In this document: one piece after another, positions 22,813-31,516 of the stretch | How the letters are laid out: every line of letters begins with the position of its first letter | Numbering within the stretch: position 1 is the stretch's first letter | NCBI RefSeq assembly: GCF_016735615.1 | Contig: NZ_JAERSF010000004.1 | Location: forward strand, 1 to 64,000 | DNA: 64,000 bases | Source: Flavobacterium tagetis | GTDB taxonomy: Bacteria > Bacteroidota > Bacteroidia > Flavobacteriales > Flavobacteriaceae | Direction: 5' to 3' | Translations under genes and position numbers: made by a program | The notes under the pieces: model-generated | The model's database searches: none | The model's input: only the letters and a program-made list of their open reading frames with translations | What the model was told of the DNA's origin: nothing

Positions 22813-23574
22813 TTAGCCTTTCAAATATGCTTCTCTTACTTTTTTGAAAAGGTTTGAAGAATAAACAAATTTAACTACCGCCTCATTGTCGGTTGTAAAA
22901 ATTTCTTCTTTTGTTCCTTGCCAAGCTTTCAGACCTTTCTTTAAGAAAACAATATTCTCACCGATTTCCATTACAGAGTTCATATCGTGAGTATTAATTA
23001 CAGTTGTAATGTTGTATTCTTTAGTGATTTCTTGAATCAAGTTATCAATCAAAGTCGAAGTGTTTGGATCTAAACCAGAGTTAGGTTCATCACAAAACAA
23101 ATATTTCGGATTGTTTACAATTGCGCGAGCAATAGCCACACGTTTCTGCATTCCTCCGGAAATTTCAGAAGGCAGTTTCTTGTGTGCATCAATTAGATTT
23201 ACCCTTTCTAAAACAAAATCAACTCGTTCTTTAATTTGCGCTTTGTTGTTATTAGTAAACATTTTTAGCGGGAAAGCCACATTTTCTTCAACAGTCATCG
23301 AGTCAAATAAGGCACTTCCCTGAAATACCATTCCGATTTCAGTTCTCAAGTCACGTTTTTCATCTTTGTCTAAATCAGAATATACTCTTCCGTCAAATTC
23401 AATTGTTCCTGAATCTGGCGTGTGAATTCCTAATAACGTTTTTAATAAAACTGTTTTTCCAGATCCACTTTGTCCAATAATCAAGTTGGTTTTTCCAGTT
23501 TCAAAAACAGTCGAAACGCCTTTTAAAACTTTGCTGTCGCCAAATGATTTTTCTATATTTTTTACTTCTATCAT
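22813..23574 (-). CDS. MlaF-type ABC transporter ATP-binding protein
   Basis: A 253-residue ABC ATPase. Walker A GQSGSGKT at 34-41, Q-loop VFQGSALFDSMTVEENV, signature EISGGMQKRVAIARA at about 138, Walker B KYLFCDEPNSGLD, and the switch His in INTHDM. The ALFDSMTV sequence after the Q-loop and the partner gene mark it as the MlaF/Ttg2A kind, which moves phospholipids between inner and outer membrane. It overlaps the permease gene by one base (TAATG), so the two are translationally coupled. No MlaD (MCE) gene follows within the window, so the substrate-binding subunit must be encoded elsewhere. Confidence 0.9.
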   Translation of the reverse strand: MIEVKNIEKSFGDSKVLKGVSTVFETGKTNLIIGQSGSGKTVLLKTLLGIHTPDSGTIEFDGRVYSDLDKDEKRDLRTEIGMVFQGSALFDSMTVEENVAFPLKMFTNNNKAQIKERVDFVLERVNLIDAHKKLPSEISGGMQKRVAIARAIVNNPKYLFCDEPNSGLDPNTSTLIDNLIQEITKEYNITTVINTHDMNSVMEIGENIVFLKKGLKAWQGTKEEIFTTDNEAVVKFVYSSNLFKKVREAYLKG

Positions 23575-24320
23575 TATCCTAATAATAATTGAGTTAATAT
23601 ATAATTAAAAAGAATGATACAAACAGAAGTCCATACAAATGATGTCGTACTTGCCTTACCAACTTCTAATGCGCCACCTTTCATGTAATAGCCATGAAAA
23701 GATGGAATTGTTGCCAATAACATGGCAAAGATTAAAGTTTTAATAAAGGCATAAGTAATATGAAACGGTATGAAATCTTTCTGAGCTCCCATTATAAAAT
23801 CGGCACCAGTTGAAAATCCTCCGTAGGCGCAAGCCATCCATCCACCAAAAATTCCTAAAAACATACTAATTCCGATTACGAAAGGATACATTAATAGAGC
23901 GATTATTTTTGGAAAAACAAGATAGTTTACTGAGTTTACTCCCATAACTTCTAAAGCATCAATCTGTTCTGTAACACGCATTGTTCCGATACTTGAAGTA
24001 ATGTAAGATCCCATTTTTCCGGCCATAATTACCGAAATAAAAGTAGGGGCAAACTCCAAGACTACAGATTGACGTGTAGCAAAACCAATTAAATATTTTG
24101 GAATTAAAGGGTTAGTTAAGTTTAATGCTGTTTGAATGGCAACAACTCCTCCGATGAAAAAAGAGATGAAGCAAACAATTCCAAGAGAATCAATAATAAG
24201 ATCATCAATTTCTTTTAGAATTAGATTTTTCATGACAGGCCATTTGGTCTGTTTATTGAAAATTTCTTTCAGCATTAAAAAATATTTCCCGATTTGGGAT
24301 AAATAGCGAATTAGCATCAT
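23574..24320 (-). CDS. MlaE-type ABC transporter permease
   Basis: A 248-residue permease with five or six membrane segments and the MlaE/YrbE signature: GGVVAIQTALNLTNP, EFAPTFISVIMAGKMGSYITSSIGTMRVTEQIDALEVMGVNS, and VFPKIIALLMYPFV. It forms the membrane channel of a phospholipid-transport (Mla/Ttg2/Tgd) complex with the ATPase encoded directly downstream. The gene has a glycosyltransferase upstream on the same strand, 79 bases away. No MCE-domain partner is present here. Confidence 0.9.
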   Translation of the reverse strand: MMLIRYLSQIGKYFLMLKEIFNKQTKWPVMKNLILKEIDDLIIDSLGIVCFISFFIGGVVAIQTALNLTNPLIPKYLIGFATRQSVVLEFAPTFISVIMAGKMGSYITSSIGTMRVTEQIDALEVMGVNSVNYLVFPKIIALLMYPFVIGISMFLGIFGGWMACAYGGFSTGADFIMGAQKDFIPFHITYAFIKTLIFAMLLATIPSFHGYYMKGGALEVGKASTTSFVWTSVCIILFNYILTQLLLG

Positions 24321-24399
24321 AATTTTTAAATATTGGCTAAATTAAGGATTAGTTTACAGTTTACCGTTTCGGCTAGGCAGTTTTTTAATTTTTTTAAGA

Positions 24400-25248
24400 T
24401 TAAAAAAGCTTTTGTTTCATTTTTGCAAAACGATATTTTCTAATAAATTTAGCCTGTTCTGGGGTAACTAATAAAGGAGTTTTGGCGCTTTTTGCTTTCA
24501 TAAATCCTTTAATGTAATCTAAAAATAGAAATGGTTTTTTCTTCATCATAGCCAATTTTGCCGAAGCAATTGCTGTGATCCAAAAACCATATCCTATAGT
24601 ATAAAAAGCTTCGCCTTGTTTATATCGAGCTGTTTTGTTGTAATTGGCACCAGTTGGTTTTAGATGTTTTACTTGTAAAGATTCGTCTGTAACAATTTTC
24701 CAATCGTAATATTTACAAAGTAATTCATCAACAGTATCCCAGCCCATTGCAGGTCGTAAGCCACCAATTTGCTGAAAGGTTTCTTTTCTGTACGCTTTTA
24801 AAGCTCCGCGAATATGATCTTTGTCGGTAAGATTTTCTAAAACCCATTCGCCATTTTTATCAATGTAGCAGAATCCGCCAGCCATTCCAATTCTAGAATC
24901 TGATTCGAAATGTTTAATAATCGTTTCAAAATAATTTGAAGGAAAAATTAAATCGCCGTCTATTTTTACAATAATATCGTAATCAGAATCCAGTGTTTCA
25001 AAGCCTTTCTGAAAAGCCTGAATTACTTTGCTTCCTGGCAAATGAATCGCATCAGAAGTTTTGTTTACAATAGAAATGTATGGATTTTCTTTTGCGAATC
25101 CTAAAACAACTTCTTCCGTTTTATCGGTTGAATTATCATTTACGACCACAACTTTTGAAGGCAAAACGGTTTGTGTAATCAAAGATTGTAAAGTCAAGCC
25201 AATTAAGTCTTGCTCATTATGTGCCGGAATGACGATGTAATATTTCAT
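24400..25248 (-). CDS. Glycosyltransferase family 2
   Basis: A 282-residue GT-A glycosyltransferase, transferring a sugar from a nucleotide donor to a surface glycan, lipid or protein. The start YYIVIPAHNEQDLIGLTLQSL is the GT2 opening; VVVNDNSTDKT places the nucleotide-binding Asp, and IIVKIDGDLIFP contains the metal-binding DGD. A later MGWDTVDELL supplies the typical (E/D)D region. No membrane segments are fused. It lies in the same direction as the methyltransferase upstream (86-bp gap with a hairpin) and the Mla pair downstream, so a cell-envelope role is plausible. Confidence 0.88.
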   Translation of the reverse strand: MKYYIVIPAHNEQDLIGLTLQSLITQTVLPSKVVVVNDNSTDKTEEVVLGFAKENPYISIVNKTSDAIHLPGSKVIQAFQKGFETLDSDYDIIVKIDGDLIFPSNYFETIIKHFESDSRIGMAGGFCYIDKNGEWVLENLTDKDHIRGALKAYRKETFQQIGGLRPAMGWDTVDELLCKYYDWKIVTDESLQVKHLKPTGANYNKTARYKQGEAFYTIGYGFWITAIASAKLAMMKKKPFLFLDYIKGFMKAKSAKTPLLVTPEQAKFIRKYRFAKMKQKLF

Positions 25249-25263
25249 AAATTTTCAATTTAA

Positions 25264-25319
25264 AATTCCAAATTCCAATCTTAACAAGATTGCTAAAATT
25301 GGAATTTGGGATTTTTTTT
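25264..25319 (-). terminator. Branched hairpin, probable terminator of the methyltransferase gene
   Basis: AAATTCCA (about 25270) pairs with TGGAATTT (about 25300), enclosing CAATCTT/AAGATTG. T- and A-rich ends suit termination on the minus strand. It shares the ATTTGGGATTTTT end with the 22741-22790 terminator. Confidence 0.6.
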
Positions 25320-25333
25320 ATTGGAATTTGCCG

Positions 25334-25855
25334 TTAGGCTCTTTCAGCAACAACAATATAATATCTCGGAGTGAAATATCTTAATAATGGTCTGATTCCA
25401 AGTTTTTTTACTGGATGCGTAAATTGCAGACGATCTGTTATTTTCCATCCTGTTTTTTCTAAAAGCCAGTCCAGTTGCCAGTCTTCGAATTCATGGTAAT
25501 GTCTGTCCCACATGTCAGTTTTAGAACGATATGCTGGTGAAAACCATAAACGTAATGGAATTGAAATTAATATTTTATCACATTTTACGTTTTGTAAAAT
25601 GGTATACGGATTTAGTAGATGTTCGAAAATCTCAAATGCAGTAAAAACAGTATAATCTTCAGTTTGTAAAGCATTATGATCGTTGTCTAAATCTTCGCCC
25701 TTTGTATTTTTTACGGTATAGCCATTTTCTTCCATTATTTTAGAAAACGGATTTGGAACTCCAAAATCAAAAATGGTCTCTGATGTGCTAACGTGTTTTT
25801 GTAAAAACTCTAATGTAAGTTTGAATCTTTTATTCGGAAACGTTTTTTCGTACAT
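25334..25855 (-). CDS. Class I SAM-dependent methyltransferase
   Basis: A 173-residue short methyltransferase. Motif I reads ETIFDFGVPNPFSKIM (about 31-46), a variant lacking the usual GxGxG. The acidic motif II is followed by DYTVFTAFEIFEHLLNPYTIL, which matches the Methyltransf_11/23 'EH(L/V)xxP' post-motif II. WDRHYHEFEDWQLDWLLEKTGW is the typical end of that group. Small and slightly reduced compared with 220-260-residue relatives. The substrate is unknown; its neighbours are envelope glycan and lipid genes. A -7 box (25902-25909) supports transcription from the repeat-rich region upstream. Confidence 0.75.
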   Translation of the reverse strand: MYEKTFPNKRFKLTLEFLQKHVSTSETIFDFGVPNPFSKIMEENGYTVKNTKGEDLDNDHNALQTEDYTVFTAFEIFEHLLNPYTILQNVKCDKILISIPLRLWFSPAYRSKTDMWDRHYHEFEDWQLDWLLEKTGWKITDRLQFTHPVKKLGIRPLLRYFTPRYYIVVAERA

Positions 25856-25901
25856 AGTTATTGCGAACGAATCTCTCGTTCATGAATTGTTAATTTGGTC
25901 G

Positions 25902-25909
25902 CAAATATA
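25902..25909 (-). promoter_or_regulatory. -7 box of the methyltransferase gene
   Basis: The minus strand reads TATATTTG, perfect for TAnnTTTG, 46 bases before the ATG at 25855. No TTG at normal spacing. Confidence 0.5.
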
Positions 25910-25980
25910 CTAAAAAAGTAATCAGTGTTCAGTTTTTAGTATTCAGTTGCGGTGCTAAGTTTTAAAATGAATTTCTCACA

Positions 25981-26117
25981 ATCCCGATAGCTATCGGGAG
26001 CGAAGTCGCAAAGTTTTGATAAAAAAATAAACCATATAAGTAATACAAGTTCAATTAAGAGAAAACTTAATATGTCTTATATTACTTATATGGTTAGAAA
26101 ACCTTCGCGACTTCGCG
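25981..26117. repeat. Composite palindromic repeat
   Basis: Three nested parts. TCCCGATAGCTATCGGGA (25982-25999) is a perfect 18-bp palindrome also found at 50555-50572. GCGAAGTCGCAAAGTTTT (about 26000) is mirrored by AAAACCTTCGCGACTTCGC (about 26098-26116). AACCATATAAGTAATA (about 26029-26044) is mirrored perfectly at about 26080-26095. It lies between the methyltransferase and the FabH-like gene. No gene is present. Confidence 0.8.
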
Positions 26118-26140
26118 ATGTTATTTTCTCGACTTTAAAT

Positions 26141-27199
26141 TTAATATCGATAAACAAAGGCATTAATATTCATTCCCGCTCCAACTGAAGCAAAAATAAG
26201 AACATCACCTTTATTGATTTCATGGCCTTCAACTTTTCCCTGAAGAATTAAATCATATAAAGTTGGTACAGTTGCAACACTACTGTTTCCTAAATCGTGA
26301 ATGCTCATTGGCATAATGTCTTTAGGAGCTGTTTTGTCGTATAATTTGTAGAAACGTTCGATGATCGCTTCGTCCATTTTTTCGTTTGCTTGATGAATCA
26401 GAATTTTTTTCACTTCATCAATTCCGATGCCGCTTTTATCTAAACAGCTTTTCATAGCGCAAGGGACATTGCTTAACGCAAATTCGTAGATTTTGCGTCC
26501 GTACATTTTGATGTATTTTGTATCTGGATCTAAATCTTTATTGTATGATTTTCCGAAGAAAAGGTAATTAGCTTCATCAGTTGCAAAAGTGGCACTCTCG
26601 TAAGCTAGTAATCCCGCCTCATCTGTTGAAGCTTCTAAAATTGAAGCTCCGGCGCCATCAGAATAAATCATTGAATCACGATCATGGTCGTCAACAACCC
26701 TTGATAACGTTTCGGCTCCAATTACCATTACTCTTTTTGCCATTCCAGATTTGATGAAAGCATTGGCTTGCAAAACACCTTCAATCCATCCTGGGCATCC
26801 AAAAATAATATCATAAGCCACACACTTAGGATTTTTAATTCCTAGTTTGTTCTTAACACGTGTTGCCAAACTCGGTAAAATATCAGATTGAGTAGTTCCT
26901 GGCTTTACATCTCCAAAATTATGGGCAATGATAATATAGTCTAATGTTTCAGCATCAATTGCAGCATTTGCAATTGCTTTTTCAGCAGCAAAGAAAGCTA
27001 AGTCAGAAGCATTGTATTGTGGTTCAGCATAACGGCGATTTTCAATTCCCGTAATGCCTTTAAATTTTTTAATTACAACTTCGTTCGGGTAACCAAATGG
27101 AGTTCCATCCTCATTTAAAAAAATATGTTTGTCAAAGTCTGTGTTTTTTACTTCTAGGTTGGGAATGTAACTTCCAATACCGATTATTTTTATTTTCAT
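26141..27199 (-). CDS. 3-oxoacyl-ACP synthase III-like (FabH/KAS III family) enzyme
   Basis: A 352-residue thiolase-fold condensing enzyme. The catalytic triad of the KAS III group is present: Cys135 in IFGCPGW, His269 in LIHQANEKMDEAI, and Asn305 in DLGNSSVATVP. FabH joins acetyl- or branched acyl-CoA to malonyl-ACP to start fatty-acid synthesis. The protein is longer than E. coli FabH (317) and has a divergent N-terminus (MKIKIIGIGSYIPNLEVKNTD), and no other fab gene is adjacent, so it may make a specialised lipid or polyketide starter. The 354-bp upstream region holds two palindromes. Confidence 0.85.
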   Translation of the reverse strand: MKIKIIGIGSYIPNLEVKNTDFDKHIFLNEDGTPFGYPNEVVIKKFKGITGIENRRYAEPQYNASDLAFFAAEKAIANAAIDAETLDYIIIAHNFGDVKPGTTQSDILPSLATRVKNKLGIKNPKCVAYDIIFGCPGWIEGVLQANAFIKSGMAKRVMVIGAETLSRVVDDHDRDSMIYSDGAGASILEASTDEAGLLAYESATFATDEANYLFFGKSYNKDLDPDTKYIKMYGRKIYEFALSNVPCAMKSCLDKSGIGIDEVKKILIHQANEKMDEAIIERFYKLYDKTAPKDIMPMSIHDLGNSSVATVPTLYDLILQGKVEGHEINKGDVLIFASVGAGMNINAFVYRY

Positions 27200-27553
27200 T
27201 TTTCCCTTTAATTATCCGATAAATTTAGTGCTAATGTATAAATAATATTATGATAACTATCATAAAAAATAGTATGCATGCATATAATTATGAAATAACT
27301 ATTTTTCGGTTGATATATTGTTTTTTCTCTAATGATTTTTTAATATTTCCTAGATTTCAAACGATTGAAGACGATTTTTAAGGTGAAGTTTTTTTGCTTT
27401 AATTTTAATTTCGTGATAATAATTTCACAAAAGATTAGCAGAAAGTTATGTTTCTTTAAATCAGATTTCTTCTTTGGTGTTTTGTTTAAAAAAATAAAAC
27501 CCGACAAGTTTTAAAAACCTGTCGGGTTTGAATATTTATAAGAAAACTAAATT
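27200..27553. other. Regulatory region of the FabH-like gene with two palindromes and the gcvP terminator
   Basis: TTATGATA-AC-TATCATAA (27248-27265) and TATGCATGCATA (27273-27284) are perfect palindromes 49-85 bases upstream of the FabH-like start. The rest is AT-rich without a visible gene, up to the terminator at 27497-27529. Confidence 0.5.
27497..27529 (-). terminator. Terminator of gcvP
   Basis: AAACCCGACAAGTTT (27497-27511) pairs with AAACCTGTCGGGTTT (about 27515-27529) with one mismatch. The CCCGACA/TGTCGGG core recurs at 51620-51651 and 54728-54760. Confidence 0.85.
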
Positions 27554-30403
27554 TTAGCTTTCCATGTAAGCTTCGATTGGAGCACAGCTGCAAACTAAAT
27601 TTCTGTCACCATAAGCATCATCTACACGACGAACCGATGGCCAGAATTTATTGTCAGCAATGTAATCTAATGGATAAGCTGCTTTTTCTCTAGAATAAGG
27701 GAAATCCCAAGCATCATTAGTCAACATTGCTAATGTGTGAGGTGCATTTTTTAATACATTGTTTGTGTCCTCAGCTGTTGCAACTTCAATCTCTTTTCTG
27801 ATTGAGATAAGAGCATCACAGAAACGATCTAACTCAGCTAAATCTTCAGATTCTGTCGGCTCGATCATTAAAGTTCCTGCTACTGGGAAAGAAACCGTAG
27901 GAGCGTGGAAACCGTAATCCATCAAACGTTTAGCGATATCACCAACTTCGATTCCGTTTTCTTTAAATGCACGACAATCTAAAATCATTTCGTGAGCCGC
28001 TCTTCCGCATTCTCCAGTATAAAGAATTGGGTAGTGTCCTTCGAAACGAGATTTCATGTAGTTTGCATTCAAGATTGCGTGTTCTGTAGCACTTTTTAAT
28101 CCTTCAGCACCCATCATTGTAATGTAACCGTAAGAGATTAAACATACTAAAGCAGATCCGTAAGGTGCAGATGAAATAGCAGTAATTGCTTGTTCACCGC
28201 CTACTTTTAAGATTGGATTTGTTGGCAAGAACGGAACTAATTTTTCGTTCACACAGATTGGTCCAACTCCAGGTCCACCACCACCGTGAGGAATAGCGAA
28301 TGTTTTGTGTAAGTTTAAGTGACAAACGTCAGCACCAATTGTAGCAGGATTTGTTAATCCAACTTGTGCATTCATGTTTGCACCGTCCATATATACTAAA
28401 CCACCATTTTCGTGGATTAATTTTGTGATTTCAATAATTGAAGATTCGTAAACTCCGTGAGTCGAAGGATAAGTAACCATTAAACAAGATAAATCATCTT
28501 TGTGTTCAATCGCTTTTGCTCTTAAATCTTCTACGTCAATATTTCCTTCTGGAGTAGTTTTCGTAACAATGATTTTCATTCCGGCCATCGCTGCAGAAGC
28601 AGGATTTGTTCCGTGAGCAGATGAAGGAATCAAACATACATTACGGTGACCTTCGTTTCTTGACATGTGGTAAGCACGAATAGCCATTAAACCTGCATAT
28701 TCTCCTTGAGCTCCAGAGTTCGGCTGTAAAGTTGTTCCAGCGAAACCAGTAATTACATTTAATTGCTGCTCTAATTTTTTAAGCATTGTGATGTAACCTT
28801 CAGCTTGTTCAACTGGTGCAAATGGGTGAATGCTGTTCCAGTTTGGCATTGAAAGAGGTAACATTTCAGAAGCTGCGTTTAATTTCATTGTACAAGAACC
28901 TAATGAAATCATCGAATGATTCAACGATAAATCTTTACGCTCTAATTTTTTGATATAACGCATTAACTGGCTTTCTGAATGATGATTGTTGAAAACATCA
29001 TGCGTTAAGAAAGAAGAAGTTCTTTCTAATGAAGCTGGTAATTGGCTAGCTTCAGTTAATTCAGAAGCGATGAAAGTTTCTTTACCTAATGCTTCAGCAA
29101 AAATTGCAATAATTTGGTTGATGTCAGAAATCGAAGTTGTTTCGTTAAATGAAATCGAAACTGATTCAACATCAGGATAGAAGAAGTTTACTTCGTTTTT
29201 CTCAGCAACTGCTTTTACTTTTTGAGCATCAGCTTTTACTAAAATGGTATCAAAGTAAGCTGTGTTGGTTTGGTAAACTCCTAATTTATTTAAAGCTTCA
29301 GCAGTAGTAACTGCAGATGCGTGAACTTTGTTTGCAATGTATTTCAAACCTTCTGGTCCGTGGTAAACAGCATACATTCCTGCCATAACAGCCAATAAAA
29401 CCTGAGCAGTACAAATATTTGAAGTTGCTTTTTCACGTTTGATGTGTTGCTCGCGAGTTCCTAAAGCCATACGTAAAGCACGGTTTCCATTTGTATCAAC
29501 AGAAACTCCAATGATACGACCCGGCATAGAACGTTTGTACTCATCTTTAGTTGCAAAGTAAGCAGCGTGAGGACCACCGTAACCCATTGGCACACCAAAA
29601 CGTTGTGTAGTTCCAACAACAACTGCAGCTCCCATTTCTCCCGGAGAAGTTAAAGTTGCTAATGATAAAATATCAGCAGCAAAAGCCACCTTAATCTCAT
29701 TTTCTTTTGCTTTAGCAACAAAAGAACTATAATCGTTTACCTGACCATATTTTCCTGGATATTGTAAAATCGCTCCGAAGAACTCATTTGAAAAATCAAA
29801 TGTTTCGTGATTTCCAACAACTAATTCAATTCCGATTGGAGTTGAACGTGTTTGTAAAACTGATAAAGTCTGTGGTAAAATTTCTTCAGAAACGAAGAAT
29901 TTGTGTGTATTGTTTTTCTTTTGATCTCTTGTACGAACATCAAATAATAAAGCCATCGCTTCTGCAGCAGCAGTTCCTTCATCAAGTAAAGAAGCGTTGG
30001 CGATTTCCATTCCTGTTAATTCAATAACTGTAGTTTGGAAATTTAAAATAGCTTCTAGACGACCTTGAGCAATTTCTGCCTGATAAGGTGTGTAAGCTGT
30101 ATACCATCCCGGATTTTCAAAGATATTTCTTTGAATTGGAGCTGGAACAATAGTTGGGTGATAACCCAAACCGATATACGATTTGAATACTTTATTTTTC
30201 TTTCCTAATTCCTGAATATGATTTGCAAATTCATATTCTGTCATTGCAGGATCTAAATTCAAAGGTGCTTTTAAACGAATATCATCCGGAAGGGTTTCGT
30301 AAACAAGTTGCTCAATTGAGTCAACTCCAATTGTTTTCAGCATATGCTGAAGATCGGTTTCTCTTGGACCAATGTGTCTTAAAGCAAAAGCATCTGTTTT
30401 CAT
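27554..30403 (-). CDS. gcvP: Glycine dehydrogenase (decarboxylating), P-protein of the glycine cleavage system
   Basis: A 949-residue single-chain P-protein, the normal length when the alpha and beta halves are fused. It decarboxylates glycine using pyridoxal phosphate and passes the aminomethyl group to GcvH. The N-terminus has FALRHIGPRETD and SYIGLGYHPT. The PLP lysine lies in HLNLHKTFAIPHGGGGPG (about residue 699), with the glycine-rich loop conserved. The C-terminus has AHTLAMLTNDAWDFPYSREKAAYPLDY. gcvT and gcvH are not nearby. A -7 box (30494-30501) and a small hairpin (30459-30478) lie in the upstream region. Confidence 0.97.
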   Translation of the reverse strand: MKTDAFALRHIGPRETDLQHMLKTIGVDSIEQLVYETLPDDIRLKAPLNLDPAMTEYEFANHIQELGKKNKVFKSYIGLGYHPTIVPAPIQRNIFENPGWYTAYTPYQAEIAQGRLEAILNFQTTVIELTGMEIANASLLDEGTAAAEAMALLFDVRTRDQKKNNTHKFFVSEEILPQTLSVLQTRSTPIGIELVVGNHETFDFSNEFFGAILQYPGKYGQVNDYSSFVAKAKENEIKVAFAADILSLATLTSPGEMGAAVVVGTTQRFGVPMGYGGPHAAYFATKDEYKRSMPGRIIGVSVDTNGNRALRMALGTREQHIKREKATSNICTAQVLLAVMAGMYAVYHGPEGLKYIANKVHASAVTTAEALNKLGVYQTNTAYFDTILVKADAQKVKAVAEKNEVNFFYPDVESVSISFNETTSISDINQIIAIFAEALGKETFIASELTEASQLPASLERTSSFLTHDVFNNHHSESQLMRYIKKLERKDLSLNHSMISLGSCTMKLNAASEMLPLSMPNWNSIHPFAPVEQAEGYITMLKKLEQQLNVITGFAGTTLQPNSGAQGEYAGLMAIRAYHMSRNEGHRNVCLIPSSAHGTNPASAAMAGMKIIVTKTTPEGNIDVEDLRAKAIEHKDDLSCLMVTYPSTHGVYESSIIEITKLIHENGGLVYMDGANMNAQVGLTNPATIGADVCHLNLHKTFAIPHGGGGPGVGPICVNEKLVPFLPTNPILKVGGEQAITAISSAPYGSALVCLISYGYITMMGAEGLKSATEHAILNANYMKSRFEGHYPILYTGECGRAAHEMILDCRAFKENGIEVGDIAKRLMDYGFHAPTVSFPVAGTLMIEPTESEDLAELDRFCDALISIRKEIEVATAEDTNNVLKNAPHTLAMLTNDAWDFPYSREKAAYPLDYIADNKFWPSVRRVDDAYGDRNLVCSCAPIEAYMES

Positions 30404-30458
30404 GTAGCTATCTAATGTTTTTAATTGATGTGTTCGTGCACCATTTTACTGTACGAAT

Positions 30459-30478
30459 CACATTTAAAAGTAAATGTG
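30459..30478. other. Hairpin in the gcvP leader
   Basis: CACATTTA-AAAG-TAAATGTG, a perfect 8-bp stem between the -7 box and the gcvP start. It lacks the features of a glycine riboswitch (tandem conserved aptamer cores); it may be an operator or a simple leader structure. Confidence 0.45.
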
Positions 30479-30493
30479 TTGTTTTTTGTGGCG

Positions 30494-30501
30494 CAAAATT
30501 A
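30494..30501 (-). promoter_or_regulatory. -7 box of gcvP
   Basis: The minus strand reads TAATTTTG, matching TAnnTTTG, 90 bases before the gcvP ATG. No TTG at normal spacing. Confidence 0.45.
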
Positions 30502-30565
30502 AGTATTATTAATAATTTAATAGGTATTTTTAACTTCATTTTTTATCAAATTTCTAATCAAAGAC

Positions 30566-30593
30566 TTGGTTTGTTAATAAAATATTAGATTTG
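30566..30593 (+). promoter_or_regulatory. Promoter immediately before the UbiA-like gene (leaderless)
   Basis: TTG (30566-30568), a 17-bp spacer and TAGATTTG (30586-30593), then four bases to the ATG at 30598. Transcription would start at or next to the start codon. Confidence 0.65.
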
Positions 30594-30597
30594 AGGT

Positions 30598-31410
30598 ATG
30601 ATAGTATCAAAACGCTTCTTAGATTTTTACCTGAATAGCAGTATTCATGTGGCTTTGTCATGTTATGCACTTGTACGAATAACGTTTCATGTGTTTCATA
30701 TTCAATATGATGAGCCGATGGCACTTTTTGTTTTTTTTGGAACAATTGTAGGATATAATTTCGTAAAATATGATGCGCTAGTTCGCGTAAAGAAAAATCC
30801 GATTGGGACTCAGCTAAAAATTATTGCTGTTTTGAGTTTTATTTCGGTCGTTTTGGTCGGTTATTATTTTTTCCATTTAAAGAGAATTACGCAAATTGTC
30901 TCTGTCGGAATTTTTGCCATAACGGCGCTTTATACATTACCGTTTTTTCCAAATAGAAAAAATGCTAGAAACTGGGCTGGTGTAAAAATTTATATTGTCG
31001 CACTTTGTTGGGTTGGAGCAACTTTAGTTTTACCATTAATAAATGCTGAAATTCCGTTTACCACAGATTTTTTCATTAAGTGCATTCAGCGTTTTATACT
31101 GGTTTTCGTATTGATTCTCGTTTTCGAAATCTTAGATTTAGCCAACGATGATCCGCATTTGCAAACCGTTCCGCAGACAATCGGAGTGAAACGGACTAAG
31201 ATTTTAGGATTTCTATTATTGATTCCGTTTTGGTTTTTAGAAGTTTTTATTTCAACATTCAATTATCATGATGCCGTAATAAATTTGATTATGGTCGTCA
31301 TGCTGATGTTGTTTATTGCTTTCGCGAATCCAAATCGTTCCAAATATTATACTTCCTTTTGGGTAGAAAGTGTTCCCATCCTTTGGTGGCTGATGGTCGT
31401 TTTTCTGTAA
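30598..31410 (+). CDS. UbiA-superfamily-like membrane protein
   Basis: A 270-residue protein with about eight membrane segments. The second conserved loop of UbiA prenyltransferases is recognisable in FEILDLANDDPHLQTVPQTIGVKRTK (about 178-203), with acidic residues spaced for a Mg-diphosphate site. The first loop, GTIVGYNFVKYDALV (about 47-61), keeps Asn and one Asp but not the full NxxxDxxxD. UbiA enzymes attach polyprenyl chains to aromatic or other acceptors in the membrane. The partial first motif leaves the activity open. It is divergent from gcvP with a consensus promoter four bases before its ATG. Confidence 0.65.
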   Translation: MIVSKRFLDFYLNSSIHVALSCYALVRITFHVFHIQYDEPMALFVFFGTIVGYNFVKYDALVRVKKNPIGTQLKIIAVLSFISVVLVGYYFFHLKRITQIVSVGIFAITALYTLPFFPNRKNARNWAGVKIYIVALCWVGATLVLPLINAEIPFTTDFFIKCIQRFILVFVLILVFEILDLANDDPHLQTVPQTIGVKRTKILGFLLLIPFWFLEVFISTFNYHDAVINLIMVVMLMLFIAFANPNRSKYYTSFWVESVPILWWLMVVFL

Positions 31411-31516
31411 AGATATTTTGGTCGAGCTATCCGCGCTACTTCAGTAGCCAGCTCCTATCCCTCACGCAAAACGTAAAACGAGAAGATTTATTTTTTAAAA
31501 GAAAATCAGCAATAAT

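Noticed and set aside
29788..30588. Plus-strand frames of 79 and 121 codons antisense to and upstream of gcvP
   Set aside because: They overlap the conserved gcvP coding region, and the second runs over its promoter; no protein-like pattern.
30404..30597. Possible glycine riboswitch before gcvP
   Set aside because: Only one simple 8-bp hairpin is present; the conserved tandem aptamer cores of a glycine riboswitch are absent.
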